Origin: Adiantum capillus-veneris
Lineage: Eukaryota > Streptophyta > Polypodiopsida > Polypodiales > Pteridaceae
Direction: 5' to 3'
Assembly (NCBI GenBank): GCA_014529385.2
Contig: CM043971.1
Coordinates: 31,763,209-31,827,208, forward strand
DNA: 64,000 nucleotides
Shown: positions 1 through 11,770 of the stretch, piece after piece
Numbering within the stretch: position 1 is the first letter of the stretch
How the letters are laid out: every line of letters begins with the position of its first letter
Notes under the pieces: generated by a model
The model's input: only the letters and a program-made list of their open reading frames with translations
Told to the model about the DNA's origin: nothing
Databases searched by the model: none
Program-made: the position numbers and the translations under genes

Positions 1-1518
1 AAAACACAATTGCTTGATCACATTGTATAATGGCAAGGGTAGTGCAATATAAGTAGCTTACTATGATGAAATCTCTTGGGTTTTGATCAAAGTATTCCCA
101 ATATTTTTGAGTCTCTCCAATGTGGGAAGATTGTGTTTCTTGCATGTATCCAAGATAGTCTTCATTGCCCTACTTGTGGTGGAATCAACATTTGTCATGT
201 ATGATTTACAATATGCACAAGCTCCCTGTGAATTGAAGATGAATTGTATATCAATGTTAGCATCCCAAACAGTGCACAAAGACTTATTGAAATTATTGGT
301 GTAAATGTCTTTGGATGCTCATGTAGGCAAGAGTGCTAGTTCAATGATATCAATTGAAAGTGATTAAATGTAGCTCCGTTCATCCATGGAAAATGAACAA
401 AGCCAATCTTTAAAACTTATCTTGGAGAATGTCCCAAGGAAAGCAAAGCTGCATTGATGTGTTTTTTTATTGGTCACTAATAATTATTTCTTTGCCTCAT
501 CAACCACATTGGGTACAAGATTGTCGATATTCGATTTGGTGGCCAAGGAAAACTAAATCTACAAGTCGGTTTTTGATGCTTTCATGCCTAGCGATGGGAG
601 TGCAACTACACATCTCCAAGATTCTTGTGGAGAGCATCCCTATTAGTCGATATGCATGTGTCTAAAAAAAGCAAGACTTGTGAATTCATGCCAAAATGTG
701 GAGCATCTTTGATCCATATTCGTGCTGATTGCCTCTATGTTGAAATGCAAAGAAATAATCCATAACTTCACCAATTAATGAGACATTTTGTTTAAGATCT
801 TTCTTGAGAGCTTTGAATTTGTGCACATAATATCTCTTAGTTGTAAGCGGGCCTGAACGAACGAGAAACTGGATGAAACAAGTAGGATTTTGAGAGGCAA
901 TTTCTTTGATTTTTGGATTGAATGCCTTGAGGCAATGATGGAGTGGTTTCCATTGTTGGTCTATGCATGAAAGAGTCGCAAAGAAAGCATCAGTGTCCCA
1001 ATTGTTGAATCATTGCAAAAGCGTTGTACTTGAGTTTTTCTTTATAGTCTGTGGAGGTCTATGAATTTTGAAATTCATGATAATCAATTTGCGATAATAA
1101 AATCTGCTCAATGTTGGTGCTTGATTGGACATCTCTTGCTTTGAATTGTTTGTCTTACATATTGGCCTTACGTAGCCAAACCCAAATAGACACCAACACT
1201 TTTGCAATCATTATCTTCATTGTTTTGAAGAGAAGATTCTCTCCATTATTAGCAAACTATTTATCATTATTTTTAATTTTCCATTGGGCTACTTTTTGGT
1301 AGCATTTCTTTGTGAAAGCATGTTATTTTATTTTTTCCCCATAGAACAATGTAAGGGAATGAAAACTCCTTGTAGGCATCATCATCAAACAAGCTAAGTG
1401 GGTTAAATCCTTCACAAGGAGCAATGGCAACAATAGGTTGATCATTGTGATCAACAGCTTGTTGTGCGAGGAGTAAACACATGCAAAAGTGTGTCTCGTT
1501 GTCCTCACATAGAATCAT
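1..1518 (-). pseudogene. Decayed Helitron Rep/helicase protein (Helitron-like N-terminal part)
   Basis: Reading the minus strand across several frames gives consecutive blocks typical of plant Helitron proteins. From N to C they are an APCEGFNPLSLF block with a following SFPYI (about 1330-1430), an IWVWLRKANM block (about 1180-1270), an AMIQQLGH block (about 1000), a block ending VSLIGEVMDYFF (about 735-790), and WDANIDIQFIF followed by ERLKNIGN (about 80-270). The order matches intact Helitron proteins (APGEG..P.SL..D, then DIQF, then RHIGN). The frame is broken by many stops and frameshifts. The Rep HxH and tyrosine motifs are not recognisable, so the copy must be inactive. The helicase half would lie beyond the left edge. 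The blocks are seen; the family assignment rests on recalled Helitron conservation. Confidence 0.72.
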
Positions 1519-4500
1519 ACAAATAGAAGCCCAAATGTCATCAACACGAACATTTTCTCAATATAGAGGGGATTTTTATATGTTGAAAGTACTTCTTGTG
1601 TGCTTTTTACTTGTTGATATTGCACCACAAGAGATGGGTTGTTTGTGTAGGTGACTTCCACATGTTACATATTTTTGTATGGATTTGTTTGAGAGAAAGG
1701 GATGAAGGGACAAGAGACTTGAATTGCTGAGCAATGTCGCGAATGGCCATGTGAATTACCCTCAACCTTGCAATTTATTAGTGTGTTCTTTTGATCATGT
1801 GCAACTTCTCTAGGAAAAAACAAAATCCCACAATCCATATAAAATAGCAACAACCCAAGAGGCCTAATTGAAAAAACAAAACCCAAACTAAAACTTGCAG
1901 TAGTAGAGTACGATTACCCATTGAATTGGTGCACATTACAACAAAAACTAAACATTGAAGAGAGAAGCAAATCCAAGTTAATACTCAACATTTTAGATGC
2001 ATCTAGTTTCCAAACGATCATGTAACATGTTTCTCAAAACCAGACGTAAAACCTTGATCAACAGTCACAATGCCATAAATTAAGCTAGGTGTTTTGAATT
2101 TCAAGATTACCAATTCAATGTCTCTTCCGGCAAGAAGTCAACAACGTTACTTTTAAGAGAATCCAAAGTGAAACCACCATCATAGAGGTGCATGATAGCC
2201 AACATGATATCACTATTGTTTGGAAGTTTAGAGAAGAAGTATGATTCAATCTTGAAATTGCAACCATTTAGCCTAAAAGTGGAAGACTCACATAAAACCA
2301 TGACTCCAAAAACTAGTAAAAAAGGGATCCGTTATGTTCGATAAGTTCTAAAATTGGATACAAGCTGGAGGTAGCAAGACGCAACAATAACCAAAAGGAG
2401 TGTATACAGATTGGCTGAAGGCAATAAGTATAGCTAAAGGGGAAGTGGTTAGTGACATCAAAATTATATTAGCTAGTAGATTGGATAAGACGAGTCAACT
2501 TTGGGGCTTATAATCATTAATTTGACCAATGTTGTTGGTAGTATAAGCACCAAGTTTCTTCAAACAAGAACAATTCAAATCACAAATCTTTTTCATAAAG
2601 ATCCAAAACAGGGCGGGGTATACTTGGCACACAATGGGCGAGCTTGCCACACACCTGGGAGATTCACTCTATATACAAAACGAGACGCCACCTGCGAGCG
2701 GAAAACTTGGATAAAACCCCTATATACGACTCATACTAGGACATATGACCCCCCTTTCTATGCTTACACGACAATCAATGAAGAAAACTATGATACCCCT
2801 ATCTTACATATAAAATTTAGGTCTCACATGATCTAACTAAGTAAAACTAGTCAAAGAGTGTGTAGCATAGTGACTGTCAACGTACTAAAGAACCATTTCT
2901 TTTGATAACTAGATGTACCCTCAATGTATCTTAGTTTGACCTTGAAACTATGTGCCCGATCAACCTACACTTTGGCTACTTGTCCAATTCTAACCCATCT
3001 AAATTACTTAAAAAACATGGTTCTAAAGTTGTGTTAGGCTCTCTGTGTAAATTTGCATCTATACAAACTCTATATAGCTTTCATCCCTCAGAAAATGTAC
3101 TATAATCACAAAACAAGAAATTGATACAAAGCATTGTTAGTTTTTGCATGTATTTTTGTAGCTATTGACTCACAAGCTTGAGGTTAGAATCTTTTGGGAA
3201 GCCATGATTTTGAAACACAAAAAATTCCTCTCATTCTCCCCTTTTCTCACCACCCCCCCCCCCCAAAACAAATATGATACTTCCCTCCCTTACTTTTAAG
3301 CTTGGGAGATATATTATTGGGGGCCCGACCCTAACTTATACGCTTATGTAACTTGTAAAAAAACCTCCCTCCCTTGCACTTACGTGGTGCGGTAAGTTTT
3401 CCATGGTGAATCCCCCGGGGCCACACAGCTCTAACAAGTTGAACTTCCTATCATGCAGAGAGAGTTTGGCCTACAAAATGGTTTTCTTTAAGATAACTGG
3501 AACCTTGTCACATGAAAAACAATACAAATTCAAAACTTGACAAGTCACATGATTGCCCTACCAAGGTTCACAATTATACTCAATACCAAAGTTGTTAATG
3601 TTGACTATCTCCAATGAACCAAACACCTAAGCAAAACAAAAGTCAAAACCATCTTTCCAAGACCTTGAAGCAAGAAATCTTCTATTATTTTTTTGCCAAG
3701 TCCCAACAAGGCAATCTGCTTGTTTAGAGCATCTCTCATAATAATTGACTCTACACAAGAAGGCAATGCACATATGACAGTTGAGTCCCAAAAGATGTTA
3801 ATGTTGTGTGAAATGCAACCATAAACCCAGGATTATGAAGACTATTCACCATAAAATGATAATCCAAACATCTTCTGGAAACAAACACCAGCTGCAACAA
3901 ATCTCAAATAAGAAAAATCCATGACAAGCATCAACCTAGAAGAATATTAAAAGCTCACCATCATTGAAGCCCATCTATCATTAAATGAACAATACTATTT
4001 CCATAACTTTCCTCACTTTCAATATTTACCATGGTGAATGTTATTGTCGGTGCAATCTCAAGATAGGAAGTAGCCTTTAAAGCGTGCAGACCCTTGACCT
4101 TATACTTTGGAAATAGAGAAATCTCACAAGTGAATGTCTCACTGTTGACACAATAGTTGTTGCATCAACATGCAAAGACAAAGGAGAAGTCCTACCATTG
4201 TTTTGTGCTCTCTTCCTAACACATGCACCCTCAATACGGTTTTTAACACATGCACCCCCAATATAAAATAAGTCATTCACATCAAAGTATTCTACGAAGT
4301 GGTTGATATAGATCCCACTTACAATATATGTAATGATATTCTTAGCTTCTCTATCCACCAAATCAGATCTTAAATATGAATCAACATCTATTATAAGTTG
4401 ATCATGTATTTTTTAAATGATATATTTGCTAAGAACCTTTCTAGCGAATGAAAAATGGAAGTTCACATGCTCTGATAACTCAAAAACAAGAATCTACTAG

Positions 4501-4669
4501 AGGCCTTTAGGGTTTAGAGCTAGTTGTGAAGCAAAGGACGTTGATTTTGACAATTGCTCTAGATGAAGGAAGTTGAGTTGAACTAGAAAGCACACAAGAT
4601 TCACCAATAAGCTATCCCAAAGTAGAGTCCCTTCGACCTGCCTCACTCATCACAGACGCTTTAATTTGG
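1519..4669. other. Stretch without recognisable genes
   Basis: Short minus-strand frames at 1665-1886, 2107-2301 and 4077-4361 and a plus-strand frame at 2501-2836 have no motif I recognise. The first two could be further N-terminal Helitron debris, because they lie upstream of the 1-1518 relic on the same strand, but nothing conserved shows it. A run of 12 C residues lies at 3253-3264. No LTR pair, tRNA or structured RNA was seen. Confidence 0.5.
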
Positions 4670-4675
4670 GCCAAG

Positions 4676-4916
4676 TCAAAGCATAAGAGCCTTTTTAAGG
4701 GAGGCACCACAAGCAATAGGGAGCGAGGATTTCCTTCTTACCATGGCCAGCCCTGTCAAGAAAATAAAGTACCATTTATACCAAAGCCAACTGCCCAACC
4801 CCAACCGCCACCACACTTTGTTCGTGTGAACGCCCTTCCAGTCATTCAAAGTGGAAGAAAAATTCAATGCTACAAGTGCCTAGAGTTTGTTCATAAGAAG
4901 GCTGAATGCCCTAAAT
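4676..4916 (+). pseudogene. G1 gag C-terminus with CCHC zinc knuckle
   Basis: One frame runs through a proline-rich linker into CYKCLEFVHKKAEC at 4868-4909, a canonical C-x2-C-x4-H-x4-C nucleocapsid knuckle that binds the element's RNA during packaging. A TAA stop follows a few codons later. The downstream protease frame is in the same reading frame, so gag and protease were probably one polyprotein now cut by this stop. Confidence 0.8.
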
Positions 4917-4933
4917 AAAATGACTCCAGTAAT

Positions 4934-5656
4934 TTGCCCCCCCATGCTAACCATTTGAACCCACCCAATCAATGGGGACAATTCAAAAACCTTCAAACTA
5001 GAGGGAGAAATCCAGCACAAGCAAGACCTACTCCTATGCCTCATCTTTGTGGAAAAAATCCAACTAACAACCCACCTAGAACATCAATAGTGAACTTCAT
5101 TTCAGTAAAGGATGACATGAAGGAGCAAGCCCACATCTATGCTGCCTTGGATCCTAGTGGTCGAAATCGGCAATTCTCCATTCTTGAGACTAAGGGAGAG
5201 TCTGAGGGTAAACCTATTTCCTTTATTATTGATTCTGGTAGCTCACATTCATTTTTTTCACCTAACAATGTAAAAAGATTGCAAGTCACCTCCCAACCCA
5301 CAGACGATGAGCTACAAGTTTCTCTAGCAACTGGATCCACTATTTTGACAGATGAACAAACGGTAGATCTATCCTTTCAACTAGAAGATCACTCAACCCA
5401 AAATAGATTTAGAATCCTAAAGACGGGCCGATTTGAAGGAATCCTAGGGATGGATTGGCTGAGCAAGAATAAAGCAAACATCCATTGTAGTGAAGGAAGC
5501 GTCTCTTTTTCAAACTCAAACGGTGAAGAAGTCTTAGTGCAAGGTAGAGCAAGGAAAGCTCCCCTGAAGGTAGTCAAAACCAGTCGTTTGGTTAAGGGGT
5601 TAAAGAAAGGACCATCAATTTATGTTATAAGACTCAATAAACTAGAGACCAAATAA
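4934..5656 (+). pseudogene. G1 retropepsin-like aspartic protease
   Basis: This 240-codon frame carries the active-site motif IIDSGSSHSFF with the catalytic Asp at residue 100 (5231-5233), and later GILGMDWL, the second conserved retropepsin element (I/L-G-x-D-W-L). The role would be cleavage of the gag-pol polyprotein. The domain itself looks complete. The frame closes with TAA at about 5654, upstream of the reverse transcriptase, where a continuous polyprotein is expected, so the break is mutational. The first 80 residues are a polar Pro/Asn-rich linker after the zinc knuckle. Confidence 0.85.
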
Positions 5657-5703
5657 AAAGAATCAGAGCCTGAATGGTTAAATGAATATCAAGATATTTT
5701 TCC

Positions 5704-6480
5704 AAAAGAGTTGACAAATCTTCCACCGCCTAGGAATTAGTGCATGAGATCAAGCTCATTCCTGGTGCCCAACCAATAGCAAGGACTCCCTACAAGATGT
5801 CACCTTTTGAATCCATAGAGATGAAGAATCAGCTGACTCAGATTTTGGAACAAGGTTTGATCAAACCCAGTGACTCTCCATGGGGTGCTCCTGTGATCTT
5901 CCAAAAAAGAAAGATGGAACATTCAAACTTTGTATAGATTTTCAAGGCCTAAATGAGTGCACTGTCAAGAACAAGTATCCCTTGCATCGCATAGATGAGC
6001 TACTTGATCGACTCAATGGTGCTAAATATTCCATCAAGATTGATCTCAGGTCAAGCTATTACCAAGCTGGGATAAAAAGGGAGGATATTCCAAAAACAAC
6101 TTTCAACACAAGGTTTGAGCATTATGAGTTCACCGTCATGCCTTTTGGCCTAACTAATGCCCTTGCCACATTTAACCGTCTCATGACTGACCTCTTTAGG
6201 ATAGAGTTAGATGATTTTGTTCTAGTCTTCTTTGATGACATCCTTATATATTCAAAGACTAGAGAAGATCATGAATGACATGTACGATATGTCTTGGAGA
6301 TTCTCAGAAAAACCCAACTCTATGCCAAGTGGAGCAAATGCTCTTTCTTTGTAGAGAAGGTTGCTTATTTGGGATACATAGTTTCTAAGGATGGTCTTTC
6401 TCCCAACCCAGGTAAGGTTGAAGCTGTAGTTTAGTGGCCCATTTCCAAGATTGTTTCAGAAGTACAAGGATTCCTCGGCC
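5704..6480 (+). pseudogene. G1 reverse transcriptase, frameshifted
   Basis: The frame starting at 5740 runs to the motif SPWGAPVIF and is then frameshifted near 5895 in an A-rich run. The next frame (5880-6278) continues with [31 protein letters not shown] and the catalytic FFDD at 6228-6239. It is cut by a TGA at about 6276, after which the thumb/connection sequence continues to about 6480. FFDD in place of YVDD or YIDD is also found in the intact element C here, so it is probably a lineage feature and not damage. Confidence 0.88.
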
Positions 6481-6990
6481 TCACATGATGGTATAGAGTA
6501 TTTATAAAAAACTATGTACTCATCACAGGCCCTCTCACTGAACTCACTAAGAAAGAGAAACCTTTATTTGGTCTGATACAAGAGATAGAGCCTTCAACAA
6601 ATTAAAAGAGATCTTGGCCAGTGAACCTCTTCTTAAACTTTCAGATTTAAAAAAAACCTTTGAGGTGATAGTGGATGCTTGCATACAAGGTATAGGTATA
6701 GCTTATGATTCATGAAAACTCAGGATTCATGAGAAGGATTATCCCACCCATGACCTCAAACTACTAGTTGTGGTTCATGCCCTCAAAAAGTGGAGACGCT
6801 ATCTTTTAGATAAGATGTTTGAGCTATTACTGACCACAAAAGTCTCAAGTGGATTTTCACCCAACCAGATCTCAATATGCGACAAATGTGATGGGTTGAA
6901 TTCCTACAAGAGTTCACTTATGAGATTAGATTTAGACCAAGCAAGGAAAATCAAGCTGTGGTGGATGCTCTGAGCTGACAAGTAGTGGCC
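6481..6990 (+). pseudogene. G1 RNase H remnant, multiply broken
   Basis: Pieces in different frames match the Ty3/gypsy RNase H region: a block after TGPLTELTKK, the VVHALKKWRRYLL segment at about 6770-6810, and a terminal segment at about 6935-6975 ending near VVDAL. At least three stops or frameshifts lie inside. The catalytic carboxylates cannot all be placed, so the domain is inactive. Confidence 0.75.
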
Positions 6991-7155
6991 CTTGCCATTA
7001 CGCTAGTCCATTCCACCCTATCGGAGGAAGTTCAAAACTCCCTCCAAACTTATGAGCAATTTGGTCAGTTGATCCAAGAAATCTGAGCTCAAGTCCAGAA
7101 AAGATATTTGGAAGACTACTCTATTTAAGATGGACTCATATTCTTCAAGAATCGA

Positions 7156-7800
7156 TTGTGCATACCTACATGCTTAAGGATGCAAATTCTAAAGGAAGCT
7201 CATGAAACTCCCGTTGCAGCTCACCTAGGTTATCACAAAATGTTTGCTTCTCTTAAACAAAATTTCTACTGGCCTAAGATGAAAAAGGATACCTTAGAGT
7301 ATGTTAAGAAGTGTTTGGTATGCCGAAAGGTGAAGGCTGAAAGAGTTAAGATTCTTGGGAAGCTACAACCATTGGGTATACCTGCAATGAAGTGGGAGTG
7401 CATCAGTATGGATTTTGTAACAGGGTTACCCAAGACTGCTGGAAATTTTGATTCAATTTTTGTGGTGGTGGATAAACTCACCAAAGTAGCTCACCTTGTG
7501 CCGGTCAAAACCACTGCCTCTGCAATAGATATTGCTCAATTTTAAAAATAAATAAATTATTAGATTACATGGAATACCTGCTAGGATAATCAGTGATCGT
7601 GATGCCAAGTTTACCTCTAAGTTTTGGAAGGCCATGTTCCAATCCTTAGGCACTCAATTAAACCTGAGTTCAGCCTATCATCTAGAGATAGATGGATAAA
7701 CCAAAACAATTAATCAATTCATAGAAGATATTTTGAGATTATATTGCAATCATCAACCTCATCTTTGGATCAAATATTTACCCTTAGTAGTGGAATTTTC
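7156..7800 (+). pseudogene. G1 integrase zinc finger and catalytic core, inactive
   Basis: An intact stretch of 129 codons carries the HHCC finger (HETPVAAHLGYH through CLVCRK) and the first catalytic Asp in ISMDFVTGLP (7411-7413). After a frameshift near 7545-7560 the second Asp lies in ISDRDAKF (about 7594). The region normally reading HPQTDGQTE reads HLEIDG, a stop, then TK: the catalytic Glu has become Lys and a stop precedes it. The protein could not catalyse DNA strand transfer. Confidence 0.87.
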
Positions 7801-8188
7801 CTATAATTCTTCCTACCATAGAAGCCTAGGAATGTCCCCATTCAAAGCTCTTTATGGACAAGACTGTCTCATTCCTCTCAGAATGGTCTCCCAGTGCCTG
7901 CAACAAAGAATACACTTGAAGACATGGATTGCCAAATCAAAATATTAAGGGAGAACCTTAAGAGAGCAAGTGACAAGCAAAAGAGTTATGCTGACTATAA
8001 ATCTTCCTACCATAGAAGCCTAGGAATGTCCCCATTCAAAGATCTTTATGGACAAGACTGTCTCATTCCTCTCAGAATGGTCTCCCAGTGCCTGCAACAA
8101 AGAATACACTTGAAGACATGGATCGCCAAATCAAAATATTAAGGGAGAACCTTAAGAGAGCAAGTGACAAGCAAAAGAGTTATGCTGA
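7801..8188 (+). repeat. 194-bp tandem duplication inside G1 integrase
   Basis: Bases 7801-7994 and 7995-8188 are nearly identical direct copies; by eye about three substitutions distinguish them. The unit encodes the segment SSYHRSLGMSPFKALYGQD and what follows. Since 194 is not a multiple of 3, the duplication shifts the frame. Its high identity, set against the heavy decay of the host element, shows that it arose after the element was already dead. Confidence 0.95.
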
Positions 8189-8267
8189 ACTACATAGATA
8201 ACCCCATATTTTTAAGGATAGAGATAGAGTTTTCCTTAGGGTCAAGCCTCAGAGAAGTTCACTCAAA

Positions 8268-8629
8268 TTGGAAAAATACAGGAAGTTAGCATATAGATAT
8301 TGTGGACCCTTTGAGATTCTGAGAAGGATAGGGGACCAATCTTACGAACTCTCTTTACCCCCTCACTTGCATGTGCACAATGTTTTTCATGTTAGCTTAC
8401 TAAAAGGATATGTTGCGGATCTCCTTCACATCCTAAATGATGAGGATACTATTCTTAACACACAGGAAGAATTCCAGATGGAGCCATATAAAATTTTTAA
8501 CATGAAGGAGTGGAAGCTATGACACCGAACAATTCGGGAGGTTTTGGTCCAGTGGAAGGGATATCCTATTGAAGATGCCTCTTGGGAAGATTGGAAACAC
8601 CTTACTTCTCAGTTTCCTCATCTTTTTTA
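8268..8629 (+). pseudogene. G1 integrase C-terminus and chromodomain
   Basis: After the tandem duplication, the frame 8268-8522 carries the conserved integrase tail ([14 protein letters not shown] and [10 protein letters not shown]). A TGA at about 8520 separates it from REVLVQWKGYPIEDASWEDW, a typical chromodomain core, ending at a stop near 8629. Chromodomains direct integration to heterochromatin by binding methylated histone tails, and their presence defines the chromovirus branch. Confidence 0.85.
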
Positions 8630-8984
8630 ATTAGGAGTATCCTGATTTTTTTGGGACTTAGACTAAACCGTGTTAGCCCATGTAACTACAAATCCAAGTT
8701 CTACCTTACTAAACTTTTGTAAACTGACCTTCTGCTAAATAATAACAAGATTAGCATTGTCCTTTACATCTTGTGACTCAGATCTCTATATGGAATTAAA
8801 AAATCAACAAATATATTTAGTTAAGTTTGAAATGATCTCAAGGACTTCTATCAAATATTAAATATAAGAACTCAGAACCAATTTCATTATATTCATCAAG
8901 AAAAATGAGAGAAAGGACTTATGACAGACACCAAGATCTTAGAGAATGATGAACATGTTAAGGGTTACAACAAAGATAAATTTT

Positions 8985-9653
8985 CTAGAGGTCAATAAGA
9001 ACATCCATTACATGATCACAAAAGCAACTATCACAAGCAGAGCACATATTAGGCCTCTCATCAATAGGAACGATTTGCTGTGAAATTGTTGTACTGATCT
9101 CTCTAGTATGAGGTGTGGAGTTAAAGGGCCCTCTACGTGGTAAACCAAAGTGAGGGTCAATATATATCTTTTGATGAGGAAGGAATTGAGCAAGCAAAAA
9201 GACTCGTTCTGAAAAACCTCGATGCATTGACCTCATCACGTAGTAATATCAAGGACCCAAACCCATAACTTCAGTAACCATAGCCAAACGAACATTATTA
9301 TGAAAGTGATCCCAACCCCAAAGGGTCACCCTTGTTATACTTTAAAACGTCCGCCATTTGGTTTGAGCTACTAAAGTTCCCAAGTGAGAAAATAGCAGGC
9401 GTGCATATCGCTCCACAAAATCTCTCCTCACGGATTCACTTCCTTGATGCAGATGAGGAATGGCCACAGATAAAACTAGCTCTTGCCACCAATCCATAAA
9501 GTAAGGTAATGAGAAAATAGACAAACCTAAGATATTTTGACAAGGGATGGAAACAAAAGTGAAAGACAAAGGGAAAACTACTATAAGAAATGAAAATATA
9601 TTGCACCTTATATAGGCCATCCAGTCAACGAAGGCTAAATTAGCGTTACCCAA
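8985..9653 (-). pseudogene. Unidentified broken coding frame with Cys-rich C-terminus
   Basis: Two minus-strand frames (9342-9653 and 8985-9239) are in the same register, and the segment between them remains readable apart from stop codons. Together they would give roughly 220 residues rich in aromatic and charged residues, with blocks such as VRRDFVERYARLLFSHLG, LWGWDHFHNN, RGFSERVFLLAQFLPHQ and a C-terminal CSACDSCFCD cluster. The composition looks like real protein and not shadow translation. I do not recognise the family. It could be a host gene relic or a gene carried by a mobile element. Confidence 0.4.
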
Positions 9654-9839
9654 AAATTGAAAGTGTAACTTACGGATAAAGATTTACCACCTTCCTTATT
9701 TGTTTCGAGCTGAGGACATCTCTCTTTTTTTGGGGAGTTTGTAAGGTCCTTATCTTAGCCCTTACTCTTGATGACATATCTAAGCCATCAACTTTTCGAA
9801 TACGATCGAGTAAATTTGGGCTATAGTCAATGGGCTATA

Positions 9840-10016
9840 GTCAAGCACCCTAGCTACCCACGAGACACTTTCGGTTTCACCATGGAACGTGGATATAACC
9901 AATTCAAAGATACCCATAAGAAACTTTTGGTTTTCACCATGGGAACGTGGATATAACCGATTCAAAGCTACCCCCATGAGACACTTTTGGTTTTCACCAT
10001 GGGAACGTGGATATAA
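9840..10016. repeat. Three direct repeats of about 59 bp
   Basis: The block AACGTGGATATAA recurs at 9886, 9944 and 10004, each preceded by a TTTTGGTTTTCACCATGG-like stretch and followed by an ATTCAAAG-like stretch. Periods are 58 and 60 bp. Origin unknown; it may be a subterminal or LTR-type repeat of an unidentified element. Confidence 0.85.
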
Positions 10017-10095
10017 TCAATGCATGGGATATTAGTTTTATCTCAAAAAACAAATTTTCATAAGAAAACAAAGAAAGAATAAGAGTAAGGTAAAA

Positions 10096-10195
10096 AAGTA
10101 ACTTGTTGGAAAAGTAGCTTGTTGCATAAGCCACTAGTTGAAAAAGTAGCTTGTTGCATAAGCCACTTGTTGAAAAGTAGCTTGTTGAAGAAGCT
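10096..10195. repeat. Short direct repeats, about 35 bp
   Basis: AAAAGTAGCTTGTTG recurs three times, twice followed by CATAAGCCAC and once by AAGAAGC. The unit is about 33-36 bp. The surrounding 9654-11141 has no recognisable gene. Confidence 0.75.
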
Positions 10196-11141
10196 TTGAA
10201 AAGGAAGAAAGGATATCAAGATATGCAAAAGTAACTTATCAAGATAAGTTAAGGGTCTTATTAAATTAAGCTTAAAAAAAGGTCTTCCCTACTCATTAAA
10301 CACTTCTCTTCACATTTTTGAAAGTGTAAGCTTGATAGTGAGCTGTGAAAAACAAAGCTAATCCTCCTTCATACCTACCCCTACACACACCTCTCTCCTC
10401 AAGAGAAGCCATGTCCATAACCATAATCAAAATTACCATTACACTCTCCACCTCTCTCCTAATCGTCAAGCTTTCCATAGCTTGAATCTTCTTAACCTCT
10501 CTTTTTGCCATTACCAAATCGGTGGTCTCTAAGAAAAGTGAAGCGGAAAAGAATCGGCTACGTCAACACACTTTGTCGTTACTCTTCCAAAGCAAGGAGA
10601 AGACCCTACCATATACACACTAAGGTAAGGTTATCTTGTTATTTATCATTTTTGAAAGAGATTTACTTTCATGCTTACTTAAATTCTTGCTTAAGCTCTT
10701 CAATTTTCATAAGCAATCCTTTTTGCTTAGGAGGAAGACATAACTTCTATGTCGGTTGTATATGTGCAAAGTTTTTTTTAGTAATGCAAATTAGGTTAAT
10801 ACTTAATTTTCTCAAGGGAGAGTTGAGGTTTTGAAGGTTAATTTAGCATAATAAAAGGAAGTTAATTGAAAAAGAGGATTTCCCATAAAGTCATTCCCTC
10901 CTTTTCCTCTTACCAAATGGAAAGTTCAAAAACCATAACCATATGCCTAAATCCCTTCTCAAATAATAATTTTGTTAATCATTCATACACTATTACTTGC
11001 GTATTTTATGATACACTAGCATGTCCACTGTTAAGAACTTCACAATTTTTTACACTACCATACGTGGAAGGGTTTCACTCTTGCATAAGCACTCAAAGGA
11101 AGTCTTTGATTATTTGTCTCAAGATTGCAAGTTGGTATATT

Positions 11142-11760
11142 TGTGTGCTCCTTGCCGCACTGTCGAAGCAAGGGACTTGCCGATACACCGTGTGCGAGCC
11201 ACAAATGGCTCCAAGCACACGACAAGCCTAAACTAGCAAGCTCAAGAGAGCAAAGGGTGTGTCACTCACCACTCTACGCTCGCCTTCGTGGTGGATTCCT
11301 CGCCACGATGAAGAAGAAGCTACAGTCGTGCCGTGCTTAACCGCTTTGCCGCCATCGTGCCTTCATAATGCTCGATCGCACACACACTCTCCCTCTCTCT
11401 CTCTCTCACATACACACACACACATACACACACACACGGAGGTGAAGAAGAAGAAGATGGAGATGGAGATGGAGCAAGAGCACTCTTCTATTGCACAAAT
11501 GAGAAAATGAGTGAATTTTAGGTTTAGTTGGCTTTTATATGAGCTCACCCCATTCACACTTGGGCGCCCATGCTTAGCCAACTAATCCCTTGAATGTCCC
11601 AGTTAGAGTGCGCCTCTCATCGGCGATCACTCTTACCCTTTTCCTATTGGACCGACAAGCTCGGTACCTGACTCTACCAAATAAATAATACAATGTACAC
11701 CGTAGGTTACAATGTCCGTCTCGTAGGTGATAGGGTGTCCGTGAGCCGTGAGGGTTAACA
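11142..11760 (-). repeat. Element A 3' LTR
   Basis: This 619-bp copy pairs with 43457-44069. It differs by roughly 20 substitutions, mostly transitions, plus length change in the CT/CA microsatellite at 11391-11438. A minus-strand TATA-like CATATAAAAG lies at 11531-11540. The small frames seen inside it are non-coding shadows. Confidence 0.95.
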
Positions 11761-11770
11761 TGCCCCCCTT
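11761..11770 (-). promoter_or_regulatory. Element A polypurine tract
   Basis: On the minus strand AAGGGGGGCA directly abuts the 3' LTR start TGTTAACC. A purine run in this position primes plus-strand DNA synthesis in LTR retroelements. This fixes both the orientation of A and its inner LTR boundary. Confidence 0.85.

Larger units (their letters stand above)
4676..8629 (+). mobile_element. Decayed Ty3/gypsy chromovirus (element G1), gag C-terminus to chromodomain
   Basis: The order of remnants is zinc knuckle, protease, reverse transcriptase, RNase H, integrase, chromodomain, all on the plus strand. This is the Ty3/gypsy order, and the terminal chromodomain places it among chromoviruses. Frameshifts and stops occur in every domain, so it is dead. 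The N-terminal part of gag and both LTRs were not found. A purine-rich stretch at 8902-8920 could be a polypurine tract, but no matching LTR could be paired with it. The subdomains are listed separately. Confidence 0.9.

Noticed and set aside
3253-3264. Poly-C run as a sequencing gap or regulatory element
   Set aside because: A 12-base homopolymer alone supports neither conclusion.
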